DNA from: Enterobacteriaceae bacterium
Lineage (GTDB): Bacteria; Pseudomonadota; Gammaproteobacteria; Enterobacterales; Enterobacteriaceae
NCBI GenBank assembly: GCA_902363335.1
Contig: CABIZV010000003.1
Coordinates: forward strand, 221,475 to 285,474
Length of the DNA: 64,000 nucleotides
Direction: 5' to 3'
Shown here: positions 43,690 through 51,481 of the stretch, piece after piece
Position numbering within the stretch: the first letter of the stretch is position 1
Layout of the letters: every line of letters begins with the position of its first letter
Notes under the pieces: generated by a model
Databases searched by the model: none
Told to the model about the DNA's origin: nothing
The model's input: the letters and a program-made list of their open reading frames with translations, nothing else
Position numbers and translations under genes: made by a program

Positions 43690-44601
43690 ATGCAAAAGTT
43701 TGATACCAGGACCTTCCAGGGCCTGATCCTGACCTTACAGGATTACTGGGCTCGTCAGGGCTGCACCATTGTTCAACCACTGGACATGGAAGTCGGCGCG
43801 GGCACATCTCACCCAATGACCTGCCTGCGTGCGTTGGGGCCAGAGCCGATGGCAACCGCCTACGTGCAACCATCCCGCCGTCCAACCGATGGCCGCTATG
43901 GCGAAAACCCGAACCGTTTACAGCACTACTATCAGTTCCAGGTAGTGATTAAACCGTCTCCGGACAACATCCAGGAGCTGTACCTCGGGTCTTTGAAAGA
44001 GCTGGGTATGGATCCAACCATTCACGATATCCGTTTCGTGGAAGATAACTGGGAGAACCCAACGCTGGGTGCCTGGGGTCTGGGTTGGGAAGTGTGGCTA
44101 AACGGCATGGAAGTGACGCAGTTCACCTACTTCCAGCAGGTCGGCGGCATGGAATGTAAACCGGTTACCGGCGAAATTACCTACGGCCTTGAGCGTCTGG
44201 CGATGTATATCCAGGGCGTGGACAGCGTTTACGATCTGGTCTGGAGCGACGGCCCGCTGGGTAAAACCACCTACGGCGACGTGTTCCACCAAAACGAAGT
44301 TGAGCAATCGACTTATAACTTTGAATACGCGGACGTCGACTTCTTGTTCACCTGCTTTGAGCAGTATGAGAAAGAAGCCCAGCAGCTGCTGGCGCTGGAA
44401 AACCCGCTGCCGCTGCCTGCCTACGAGCGTATTCTGAAAGCCGCCCATAGCTTTAACCTGCTGGATGCGCGTAAAGCCATCTCCGTCACCGAGCGCCAGC
44501 GCTATATCCTGCGCATTCGTACGCTGACCAAAGCAGTCGCAGAAGCTTACTACGCTTCCCGTGAAGCCCTTGGCTTCCCGCTGTGCAACAAGAATAAATA
44601 A
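43690..44601 (+). CDS. glyQ: glycyl-tRNA synthetase alpha subunit
   Basis: A 303-residue class II synthetase alpha subunit, E. coli length, holding the catalytic site for charging tRNA(Gly) in the alpha2beta2 enzyme. The N-terminal QGLILTLQDYWARQGC and GLGWEVWLNGMEVTQFTYFQ (the active-site region) are conserved. It ends 9 nt before glyS. Confidence 0.98.
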   Translation: MQKFDTRTFQGLILTLQDYWARQGCTIVQPLDMEVGAGTSHPMTCLRALGPEPMATAYVQPSRRPTDGRYGENPNRLQHYYQFQVVIKPSPDNIQELYLGSLKELGMDPTIHDIRFVEDNWENPTLGAWGLGWEVWLNGMEVTQFTYFQQVGGMECKPVTGEITYGLERLAMYIQGVDSVYDLVWSDGPLGKTTYGDVFHQNEVEQSTYNFEYADVDFLFTCFEQYEKEAQQLLALENPLPLPAYERILKAAHSFNLLDARKAISVTERQRYILRIRTLTKAVAEAYYASREALGFPLCNKNK

Positions 44602-44610
44602 GAGGCGGCC

Positions 44611-46680
44611 ATGTCTGAGAAAACTTTCCTGGTGGAAATCGGCACTGAAGAGCTGCCACCAAAAGCACTGCGCAGCCTGGCTGAATCCTTTGCTGCGAAC
44701 GTGACTGCGGAGCTGGATAACGCTGGCCTCGCGCACGGTAAAGTTGAATGGTTTGCTGCACCGCGTCGTCTGGCGCTGAAAGTGGCAAATCTGGCGGCGG
44801 CACAGGCCGATCGCGAAATCGAAAAACGCGGCCCGGCGATTGCCCAGGCGTTTGACGCTGAAGGTAAAGCAAGCAAAGCGGCTGAGGGTTGGGCGCGCGG
44901 CTGCGGTATCACCGTCGATCAGGCTGAGCGTCTGACTACCGATAAAGGTGAATGGCTGCTGTATCGCGCACACGTCAAGGGCGAAAGCACCGAAGCGCTG
45001 CTGCCGAACATGATCGCCACCTCACTGGCTAAGCTGCCTATTCCGAAACTGATGCGCTGGGGCGCGTCTGATGTCCACTTTGTACGTCCGGTTCACACCG
45101 TGACGCTGCTCTTAGGCGACAAAGTGATTCCAGCGACTATTCTGGGTATCCAGTCTGACCGTGTGATCCGTGGTCATCGCTTCATGGGCGAGCCTGAGTT
45201 CACCATCGACAATGCCGATCAGTATCCTGAAATCCTGCGCCAGCGCGGCAAAGTGATTGCGGATTACGCCGAGCGTAAAGCGAAAATCAAAGCCGATGCT
45301 GAAGAAGCAGCGCGTAAGATTGGCGGTAACGCGGATCTGAGCGAAAGCCTGCTGGAAGAAGTTACCTCTCTGGTTGAGTGGCCGGTCGTTCTGACGGCAA
45401 AATTCGAAGAGAAATTCCTCGCGGTACCGGCGGAAGCGCTGGTGTATACCATGAAGGGCGACCAGAAGTATTTCCCGGTTTACGATAACGCGGGCAAGCT
45501 GCTGCCGAACTTTATTTTTGTCGCCAACATTGAATCAAAAGATCCGATTCAGATTATCTCGGGTAACGAGAAAGTGGTTCGTCCACGTCTGGCGGATGCT
45601 GAGTTCTTCTTCAATTCTGACCGCAAAAAACGTCTGGAAGACAATCTGCCGCGCCTGCAAACCGTGCTGTTCCAGAAGGAACTGGGTACGCTGCGCGACA
45701 AAACCGACCGTATTCAGGCGCTGGCGGGCTGGATTGCCGCTCAGATTGGGGCTGATGTAAACCACGCGACACGCGCCGGTCTGCTGTCTAAGTGCGACCT
45801 GATGACCAACATGGTCTTTGAGTTCACCGACACTCAGGGCGTGATGGGCATGCACTACGCGCGCCACGATGGTGAAGCGGAAGACGTAGCGGTGGCGCTC
45901 AACGAGCAGTATCAGCCGCGCTTTGCCGGTGATGACCTGCCGTCGAACCCGGTTGCCTGTGCGCTGGCAATTGCCGATAAGATGGACACCCTGGCGGGTA
46001 TCTTTGGTATCGGTCAGCATCCGAAAGGCGATAAAGACCCGTTTGCGCTGCGTCGTGCCGCGCTGGGTGCGCTGCGTATTATCGTCGAGAAGAACCTGAA
46101 TCTGGATCTGCAAACGCTGACTGAAGAAGCGGTTCGTCTGTACGGCGACAAGCTGACTAATGCGAAAGTCGTCGATGAGGTTATCGACTTCATGCTCGGT
46201 CGCTTCCGTGCCTGGTACCAGGATGAAGGTTACACCGTTGACACCATCCAGGCTGTACTGGCGCGTCGTCCGACACGCCCGGCAGACTTTGATGCTCGCA
46301 TGAAAGCCGTTTCGCACTTCCGTACGCTGGAAGAGGCGTCTGCGCTGGCTGCGGCGAACAAACGTGTATCCAACATCCTCGCCAAGTCTGACGAAACGCT
46401 CAATGACATCGTTCATGCGTCGGTACTGAAAGAAGCGGCGGAAATTAAGCTGGCGGGCAATCTGGTTGTGCTGCGCGACAAACTGCAGCCGTACTTTGCT
46501 GCGGGCCGTTACCAGGAAGCGTTGGTTGAGCTGGCATCGCTGCGTGAGCCGGTGGATGAGTTCTTCGAAAACGTCATGGTGAATGCAGAAGACAAAGATG
46601 TCCGTATCAATCGTCTGACGCTGCTGTCTAAACTGCGCGAATTGTTCTTGCAGGTAGCGGATATTTCTCTGCTGCAGTAA
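44611..46680 (+). CDS. glyS: glycyl-tRNA synthetase beta subunit
   Basis: A 689-residue beta subunit (E. coli length) needed for tRNA recognition. It begins MSEKTFLVEIGTEELPPKAL and includes an HD-like region and a C-terminal DALR-type anticodon-binding domain (about 580-689). It follows glyQ by 9 nt and is closed by a strong terminator. Confidence 0.98.
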   Translation: MSEKTFLVEIGTEELPPKALRSLAESFAANVTAELDNAGLAHGKVEWFAAPRRLALKVANLAAAQADREIEKRGPAIAQAFDAEGKASKAAEGWARGCGITVDQAERLTTDKGEWLLYRAHVKGESTEALLPNMIATSLAKLPIPKLMRWGASDVHFVRPVHTVTLLLGDKVIPATILGIQSDRVIRGHRFMGEPEFTIDNADQYPEILRQRGKVIADYAERKAKIKADAEEAARKIGGNADLSESLLEEVTSLVEWPVVLTAKFEEKFLAVPAEALVYTMKGDQKYFPVYDNAGKLLPNFIFVANIESKDPIQIISGNEKVVRPRLADAEFFFNSDRKKRLEDNLPRLQTVLFQKELGTLRDKTDRIQALAGWIAAQIGADVNHATRAGLLSKCDLMTNMVFEFTDTQGVMGMHYARHDGEAEDVAVALNEQYQPRFAGDDLPSNPVACALAIADKMDTLAGIFGIGQHPKGDKDPFALRRAALGALRIIVEKNLNLDLQTLTEEAVRLYGDKLTNAKVVDEVIDFMLGRFRAWYQDEGYTVDTIQAVLARRPTRPADFDARMKAVSHFRTLEEASALAAANKRVSNILAKSDETLNDIVHASVLKEAAEIKLAGNLVVLRDKLQPYFAAGRYQEALVELASLREPVDEFFENVMVNAEDKDVRINRLTLLSKLRELFLQVADISLLQ

Positions 46681-46697
46681 CAATGAGTTAGCTTGAA

Positions 46698-46724
46698 AAA
46701 ACCTGCTTTCGAGCAGGTTTTTTT
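46698..46724 (+). terminator. Rho-independent terminator after glyQS
   Basis: AAACCTGCT-TTCG-AGCAGGTTT with a UUCG-type tetraloop, followed by TTTTT. Confidence 0.92.
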
Positions 46725-46904
46725 ATATCTGAAATATTATTAAGCGAACCATTAATAATGATTTGCATTATATTTTTGCTATTTTCATTGATGGCTAAGA
46801 AATATTTTAGGAATACGTTCACTCAGAGAGAAAGAGTATTTAAGATAGAATAATGTCGGGTGCTTGAGACTGTTTGTCTCAGGTATTTTCCAAAAGGCAG
46901 ACAG

Positions 46905-46957
46905 AGAAAAGCCCCACCTGATGATAAATCAAAGTGAGGCCACCTCTATGCATGAAC
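46905..46957 (-). ncRNA. sokA: Sok-type antisense RNA (SokA)
   Basis: On the minus strand the 53 nt begin GTTCATGCATAG and end GTGGGGCTTTTCT, following the E. coli SokC RNA closely (same start, the GGCCTC core and the GGGGCTTTTCT terminator). A promoter fits it: -35 TTGATT (46987-46992), 17-bp spacer, -10 TACCCT (46964-46969), with the start at 46957. The RNA is complementary to the mok leader and covers the mok start codon, as expected for the antitoxin of a hok/sok system. Not in the protein-coding set; ends are estimates. Confidence 0.75.
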
Positions 46958-47160
46958 ACCATAAGGGTAGTCTCTTACTCGTTGAAAATCAACATAAGGG
47001 GCTAAGGATGCCACAAAAATCTATGTTGTATAGTTTGATAGTGATATGTCTCACTATTCTATTATTTACCTGGATGGTTCGTGATTCATTATGTGAATTG
47101 CATATTAAGCAAGGAAACAATGAAGTCGCGGCATCTTTAGCCTGTGATATTAACCAGTAA
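46948..47160 (+). CDS. mokA: Mok-type leader frame, in frame with HokA
   Basis: From ATG 46948 a frame of 70 codons reads MHEHHKGSLLLVENQ and runs without a stop into hokA. The start resembles plasmid R1 Mok (HQDSLL), whose translation opens the hok start. In R1 the two frames differ; in several chromosomal loci such as mokC they are the same, as here. Translation of Mok is the step blocked by Sok. Frame continuity extends further back to 46864, but the leader hairpin TGAGAC-TGTTT-GTCTCA (about 46865-46881) marks that part as mRNA 5' structure. Confidence 0.6.
   Translation: MHEHHKGSLLLVENQHKGLRMPQKSMLYSLIVICLTILLFTWMVRDSLCELHIKQGNNEVAASLACDINQ
47008..47160 (+). CDS. hokA: type I toxin HokA, membrane-depolarising peptide
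   Basis: A 50-residue Hok-family toxin, same length as E. coli HokA. MPQKSMLYSLIVICLTILLF gives one membrane helix (about 7-24), followed by the family signature RDSLCELHIKQGN with conserved Cys14 and Cys29. The gene lies between glyS and cspA as in E. coli, where the K-12 copy has an IS element beside it; none is present here. Leader, Mok frame, Sok antisense and downstream hairpin are all visible, so the locus looks intact. Whether it is still expressed and toxic cannot be told from sequence. Confidence 0.88.
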   Translation: MPQKSMLYSLIVICLTILLFTWMVRDSLCELHIKQGNNEVAASLACDINQ

Positions 47161-47166
47161 GGGCTT

Positions 47167-47196
47167 TTGGCGGGGAGTTATCCCCGCCAAATTTTC
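47167..47196 (+). terminator. Hairpin/terminator after hokA
   Basis: TTGGCGGGGA-GTTA-TCCCCGCCAA, perfect 10-bp stem with tetraloop, then ATTTTC; 6 nt after the hokA stop. Confidence 0.75.
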
Positions 47197-47244
47197 GGTG
47201 TTATGCATTCTCAGTGCACCCTATTTTTTTATCCAAAAATAACG

Positions 47245-47275
47245 AAAAGGCCTCTCGTATTGGTGGGGCCTTTTT
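47245..47275 (+). terminator. Second terminator-like hairpin before the ABC-F gene
   Basis: AAAAGGCCTC...GGGGCCTTTTT, an 8-10 bp stem with a T run. It may end readthrough from hokA or act as an attenuator for the ABC-F gene. A 25-codon ATG frame (47203-47280) runs through it but has no good ribosome-binding site. Confidence 0.7.
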
Positions 47276-47375
47276 CATAAATCCAAAGCACCCAAAAAAA
47301 TAGCCTTGAAATTCGCCATGCAATGCGTTTATCCTTGCGGCGACGAATCCCTCGTCTCACTGAGGCACACTGAAA

Positions 47376-47433
47376 ATGGACAAACACACCTGCTGAATTC
47401 GAATCCTTGCTAAGCAGCTTGCTGCAAGCAGGG
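47376..47433 (+). promoter_or_regulatory. Possible leader peptide and hairpin upstream of the ABC-F gene
   Basis: A minimal ORF at 47376-47396 encodes MDKHTC and is preceded by GAGG at 10 nt. Eight bases after its stop a strong hairpin begins: CCTTGCT, GCAG-CTTG-CTGC, AGCAGGG (47405-47433). The ABC-F ribosome-binding site itself lies in a small CACTCAGGAGTG palindrome (about 47448-47459). Short ORF plus hairpins upstream of an ABC-F gene recalls ribosome-stalling attenuators of antibiotic-resistance ABC-F genes; this reading is inference. Confidence 0.4.
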
Positions 47434-47461
47434 GAGCTATTGATTTCACTCAGGAGTGCTT

Positions 47462-49081
47462 ATGGCCCATTGTGCGCAATCCCCTTCTTTTATTTTGCAT
47501 CAGGTCACCTGTCAATTTGCGACGGGCGATACCCTTTTTGGCCCGTTAAATCTTTCGCTGGATCAATCGCTTTGCGGTCTGGTGGGGCGTAATGGCGTTG
47601 GCAAAACCCGTTTATTACGCTTGCTGGCGGGTATTGATTCTCCGTCGACCGGGCATATTGAATGTCTCGCATCGTGTGCCTATGTTGCGCAGCAACACAC
47701 CGTTGTGCCTGACGTCACTCTTGTCGAGTTGCTGGGCTATGCGCCGATTTATGCGGCCTTACAACGCCTTGAACAAGGGAATGCGCTGGCAGAGGATATT
47801 GAGGCGCTGGACGGTTATTGGGATCTCCCTTTTCGCCTGAGTACAGCGTTTCAGGATGCGGGGCTGGGGGAGTTGACTCCACAGCGGCTCGCCTCCTCAC
47901 TCAGCGGGGGTGAGCGGATAAAAGCGTTGCTGTGTGCAGCGTTTATCTCTGACGCTGACTATTTGCTGCTTGATGAACCGACCAATCACCTCGATAGCGC
48001 CGGTCGAGAATGGCTCTATCGACAGCTTGAAAACTGGCGCGGCGGCGCGCTTATCGCCAGCCATGACCGGCAGCTGCTGACGCGCATGCCCCGTATACTT
48101 GAACTGACCCCAGGCGCTTTGCGTAGCTATGGCGGCAATTACGCTGATTACCAACAACAGCGCGATGCTGAACAGACGGCGGCTCGAGCGGCGTTGGAAC
48201 ATGCTGCCACCGAAAGACGGCGTACTCGCGCGCGGATGCAAAAGGAACATGATGATTGCCAGAGACGATCAGCTAAAACGCTGCGTACCGTCGATAACCT
48301 CAACATCGCCTCGTTTGAGCGGGTGAAATACAAAGGTGCCGCGCGGGAACGTCCCGGTACGCTGCTGCGTCAGCATCGGGACCAATCCGGGGCGCTGGAT
48401 AACGCGGTGAGGCAGGCGCGTGAGCGAGTTGTGGAAGACAGCCCGGTGATGTTTACCTTACCGGGAAGCCATGTACCTGCGGGTAAACAGGTGGCGGTCA
48501 TGGAAGCACTACTTCTGGCTCATCAGACTCTCCCCCCGCTTGACTGGCGGTTGGATGGCCCGATGCGAGTGGCGTTACGCGGCCCGAACGGCTGCGGAAA
48601 AACAACGCTACTGAAAACAATTATGGGGATAGACGCTCCGCTAGCTGGCTACAGTCAGTTGTCGGTCACAGCGGCCTGGTTGGATCAGCATCTTACGCAA
48701 CTGGATTTATCATTGTCGGTGATGGCGCATCTTCGTGCAGGCGATACGCCGCTTGAAGAGGGCGCAATTCGTACCTGTCTGGCGCAGTTGCAATTGGGAG
48801 CGGATAAAGTGAATTTACCGCTTGCAGAGCTTAGCGGTGGCGAACGGTTAAAAGCGGCGCTTGCTTGCGCACTGTGGCAAAAAGAACCGGCACAGCTGCT
48901 GTTACTGGATGAACCCACAAACCATCTGGATCTCTCTTCGGTGCAGGCGATTGAAGCAGCGCTGGCTGATTTCCCTGGCGCGATGATCGTCGTGTCACAC
49001 GATGAGGCATTTTTGCAGGCGCTAAAGTTGACGCACTGTCTGGAGTGGCGAGAATCGGGCTGGTATTTCGCTGAGGTATAG
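47462..49081 (+). CDS. ABC-F family ATPase (ribosome-associated type), not one of the four E. coli paralogues by context
   Basis: A 539-residue soluble protein with two ABC domains and no membrane segment. Domain 1: Walker A GRNGVGKT (42-49), signature LSGGERIKA (147-155), Walker B LLLDEPTNHLD. Domain 2: GPNGCGKTT (374-382), LSGGERLKA, LLLDEPTNHLD, switch His in VSHDEAF. The interdomain linker (about 220-330) is Arg-rich and likely helical, as in ABC-F proteins that reach into the ribosome; there is no C-terminal extension after domain 2. ATG 47462 follows CAGGAG. E. coli has no ABC-F gene between hokA and cspA, so this is accessory. Role could be translation-factor-like or antibiotic protection; sequence alone does not decide. 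Confidence 0.85.
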   Translation: MAHCAQSPSFILHQVTCQFATGDTLFGPLNLSLDQSLCGLVGRNGVGKTRLLRLLAGIDSPSTGHIECLASCAYVAQQHTVVPDVTLVELLGYAPIYAALQRLEQGNALAEDIEALDGYWDLPFRLSTAFQDAGLGELTPQRLASSLSGGERIKALLCAAFISDADYLLLDEPTNHLDSAGREWLYRQLENWRGGALIASHDRQLLTRMPRILELTPGALRSYGGNYADYQQQRDAEQTAARAALEHAATERRRTRARMQKEHDDCQRRSAKTLRTVDNLNIASFERVKYKGAARERPGTLLRQHRDQSGALDNAVRQARERVVEDSPVMFTLPGSHVPAGKQVAVMEALLLAHQTLPPLDWRLDGPMRVALRGPNGCGKTTLLKTIMGIDAPLAGYSQLSVTAAWLDQHLTQLDLSLSVMAHLRAGDTPLEEGAIRTCLAQLQLGADKVNLPLAELSGGERLKAALACALWQKEPAQLLLLDEPTNHLDLSSVQAIEAALADFPGAMIVVSHDEAFLQALKLTHCLEWRESGWYFAEV

Positions 49082-49088
49082 GCAAAAA

Positions 49089-49114
49089 AAATCCCCGCCG
49101 TAAGGCAGGGATTT
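49089..49114. terminator. Bidirectional terminator between the ABC-F gene and cspA
   Basis: AAATCCCCGCC-GTAA-GGCAGGGATTT with an A tract before it, between convergent genes; one mismatch in the stem. Confidence 0.8.
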
Positions 49115-49135
49115 AAAATTCTTAGCGGCGTTAAC

Positions 49136-49348
49136 TTACAGAGAAGTTACGTTGCCAGCTGCTGGGCCTTTAGCGCCGTTCTCGATGGTGAAGGAAACTT
49201 TCTGACCTTCGTCCAGAGATTTGTAGCCATCGTTCATGATAGCGGAGAAGTGTACGAACACGTCTTTTGAACCGTCGTCAGGAGTGATGAAACCGAAACC
49301 TTTATCAGCGTTGAACCATTTTACGATACCAGTCATTTTACCGGACAT
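49136..49348 (-). CDS. cspA: major cold-shock protein CspA
   Basis: A 70-residue OB-fold RNA chaperone, E. coli length and almost identical, including RNP1 KGFGFI and RNP2 VFVHF. It melts RNA secondary structure after cold shock. A 156-nt leader with the cold box precedes it, and the AAAGGTAAT ribosome-binding region upstream of ATG matches E. coli. Expression is therefore expected to be strongly cold-induced. Confidence 0.98.
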   Translation of the reverse strand: MSGKMTGIVKWFNADKGFGFITPDDGSKDVFVHFSAIMNDGYKSLDEGQKVSFTIENGAKGPAAGNVTSL

Positions 49349-49504
49349 AGAAATTACCTTTAAATATTAAATGAGCCTTTCGGCATTATGGCATGCTTTA
49401 CAGAATTTAAAAGCGTAAAGAAAATGTCGCTACGAGGGGTACCAATGGATAACCTTGAAGGGAACTGCTTTACTCACTGCTTTGTGGTCTGTAGGTCAAA
49501 CCGT
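49349..49504 (-). promoter_or_regulatory. cspA cold-shock 5' leader with cold box
   Basis: The leader begins ACGGTTTGACC, matching the E. coli start ACGGTTTGACG, and carries the cold box TGACCTACAGA at 49488-49498 (one change from TGACGTACAGA). Downstream blocks CCCTTCAAG, ACCCCTCGTAG and GCCGAAAGGC match the E. coli thermosensor leader. Length is 156 nt against about 159. Confidence 0.88.
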
Positions 49505-49660
49505 GAGTGCATTAACGCATACTTCTTATCTGGAAAGCAAACGTTATCCGCAGGAAATTTATGAGGCCGCTTCGTTTTGACACCAGTGAATTTAGTTTAA
49601 TAATTTGATTTTAAAGAAAATAACCTCTTTTGAATGCTAATGTAAAAAAATGTCATTTCG

Positions 49661-49683
49661 CCCCAGCAGTACTCCTGCTGGGG
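49661..49683. terminator. Terminator downstream of the AAHS transporter gene
   Basis: CCCCAGCAG-TACTC-CTGCTGGGG, 9-bp perfect stem; T-rich tracts on both sides. It lies 6 nt past the stop of the leftward transporter gene. The rest of 49505-49689 contains only the cspA promoter region and AT-rich sequence. Confidence 0.7.
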
Positions 49684-49689
49684 TATTTT

Positions 49690-51063
49690 TTATACTTTTT
49701 GGCCCGACTCTGGCAAAACTACCGGTACGGCGTCCGCGGTGTTAACCTGACGTTTGCTTGCTGCATATTTAATCATTAATGCCATAGCTGACAGCAAGGC
49801 AGGGATCGCCAGCAGCGCGAAAATGGTCTTGAATGAAAGCTCAGCCTGCATCAGGAATGCGCCGCTGAAGGCTCCCAGAATTCCTCCGAAGCGGCCTAGC
49901 CCCAGCATCCAGGCGACACCCGTTGCTCGCCCCTGAGTGGGGTAAAAACCCGCAGCCAGCGCGGGCATTGACGATTGTGCGCCGTTCATAATGGTGCCCG
50001 CGATAAACACCATGACTCCCATCAGCACCAGGCTGTCGGTTGAGAAACCGACCAGGCAGACGAATATCCCCGTGAGCAGATAACCCACGGCGACCACTTT
50101 ATTCGGATTGATTTTGTCCATTAGCGCACCGAGTATCAGCACCCCAATACCGCCGCCCAGTGGAAACAGTGCGGTAATAATGGATGCCTGGCTCAGCGTC
50201 GCCCCTGTCTCGCGGATCAAGAGCGGCAGCCAGCTGGTCAGCAGGTAGAAAATTAACAGGCCCATAAAGTAGGTCAGGCACAGCATAATGGTGCCCACCA
50301 GGTAGCGTGGGGAGAAGATCACGCCCAGCGCCGATTGCTCTTTCACCTGTCCGGCTTCTTGCAAAACAAAATGGGTATTATCCGGTAGAGGAGCGATACG
50401 ACGTAGAATGGTGCCAATCTGCTGCTGGGATTTATTCTTCACCGCCAGATAACGGGCGGACTCCGGTAACAGAATAATCAGCGCGACTGCCAGGGCAAGC
50501 GGCATCACACCGCCAAGCACCAGCACGCTCTGCCAGCCGTAATGGGGGATCATCCAGGCGGAAATAAATCCTCCCATCGAGGAGCCAATCGGGAAACCGA
50601 CAAACATCAGGTTAACCAACAATGCCCGACGCCGCTCAGGGGCGTATTCGCTCATTAACGTTGCGGCGTTCGGCATCGCGGCACCGAGTCCCAGGCCGGT
50701 CAAGAAGCGCAGGACGGTTAACTGTGTTAACGAGGTGGCGAAAGCGGTAATCAAGCTAAAGCCGCCAAACACCAAAATCGAGAGCACCAGGACTTTCTTG
50801 CGGCCGATGCGGTCTGCCATTGGGCCTGCGGTGAGGGCACCCAACGCGAGGCCGACTAGCGCAGCGCTCATGACAGGGCCAAGGTCTGACTTCTGTACGC
50901 CCCACTCCTGAACCAGGTCAGAGGCGATAAAACCGATTATGGCGGTGTCAAACCCGTCCATTGCGACAGTCACAAAGCACAGCACAAGAATCATCCACTG
51001 GTACTTTGAGAAAGGGTGACGGTTGATAAAAGCCTGAATATCCGTTGTTGTCTGTGTTGTCAT
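49690..51063 (-). CDS. MFS aromatic acid:H+ symporter (PcaK/BenK type)
   Basis: A 457-residue 12-helix transporter of the aromatic acid:H+ symporter (AAHS) family. Diagnostic are DGFDTAIIGFIA in helix 1 (the DGxD motif), GPMADRIGRKKVL in the first cytoplasmic loop, and SARYLAVKNKS. PcaK members carry 4-hydroxybenzoate or protocatechuate; MhpT and BenK are relatives, so the substrate is uncertain. No catabolic gene is adjacent. Putative PcaR/PobR-type operator repeats lie upstream. E. coli has yiaG near this point and no such transporter. Confidence 0.85.
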   Translation of the reverse strand: MTTQTTTDIQAFINRHPFSKYQWMILVLCFVTVAMDGFDTAIIGFIASDLVQEWGVQKSDLGPVMSAALVGLALGALTAGPMADRIGRKKVLVLSILVFGGFSLITAFATSLTQLTVLRFLTGLGLGAAMPNAATLMSEYAPERRRALLVNLMFVGFPIGSSMGGFISAWMIPHYGWQSVLVLGGVMPLALAVALIILLPESARYLAVKNKSQQQIGTILRRIAPLPDNTHFVLQEAGQVKEQSALGVIFSPRYLVGTIMLCLTYFMGLLIFYLLTSWLPLLIRETGATLSQASIITALFPLGGGIGVLILGALMDKINPNKVVAVGYLLTGIFVCLVGFSTDSLVLMGVMVFIAGTIMNGAQSSMPALAAGFYPTQGRATGVAWMLGLGRFGGILGAFSGAFLMQAELSFKTIFALLAIPALLSAMALMIKYAASKRQVNTADAVPVVLPESGQKV

Positions 51064-51136
51064 GCGGTAATTCCTGCTAGCGATTGAGAGAGCCGGATTG
51101 ATATCTCTTGTCTCTCCCGAGGGTATCGAGGTGTTT

Positions 51137-51170
51137 GGGCGATTATCGAACGAGTTGTCGTTAATCGTTC
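51137..51170. promoter_or_regulatory. Pair of PcaR/PobR-like (IclR-type) operator repeats
   Basis: GGGCGATTATCGAAC at 51137-51151 matches the reported Pseudomonas PcaR box (GTTCGATAATCGCAC, read on the other strand) at 14 of 15 positions as I recall it. An inverted, weaker copy TGTCGTTAATCGTTC follows at 51156-51170. They lie 75-107 nt upstream of the AAHS transporter start. Confidence 0.5.
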
Positions 51171-51223
51171 ATTAAATCAAATCACTTAGCGGTGTTTCTC
51201 ACAATGCATGGGCAAACGTAAGT

Positions 51224-51238
51224 GTGCGATAATCGTTC
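51224..51238. promoter_or_regulatory. Third PcaR-like repeat upstream of the AAHS transporter
   Basis: GTGCGATAATCGTTC, 12 of 15 positions of the same box. Three repeats, one distant, recall IclR-family operators of aromatic-acid genes. The remaining part of the 418-nt gap up to yiaF is AT-rich with no convincing gene. Confidence 0.4.
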
Positions 51239-51481
51239 ACCCATAGGTCGCCCGCTGAGAATTTATGTTTTAATTACATAAATATCAGATAGTTAATTGC
51301 ATGGTTGATAGTTGGATTTATTGCGATAAATGTGATGAATGCAACAGCTTGTTAACATTTATGCTGAACCGGTGCCGAACCGATGAAAAAGGTATCTTGC
51401 GGCGCGGCTCTGGACTATCCTTGTCATCGTTAGGCACGCGTGTGCCGGTTTGCGCTTTTTTTTGGCTGAAGGAGTATGAAA

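Noticed and set aside
44098..44973. 291-codon minus-strand frame across glyQ and glyS
   Set aside because: It spans the junction of two certain genes on the other strand and has no recognisable domain.
45535..46683. Long open frame (382 codons) on the minus strand opposite glyS
   Set aside because: Antisense frame caused by codon bias in glyS; the composition (Arg, Gln, His rich) is not protein-like.
46864..46947. N-terminal extension of Mok-HokA back to 46864
   Set aside because: This part forms the 5' mRNA hairpin and Sok target; the Mok start at 46948 is better placed.
47203..47280. 25-codon ATG frame running through the second hairpin before the ABC-F gene
   Set aside because: No good ribosome-binding site and the second half is made of terminator stem; kept only as a remark.
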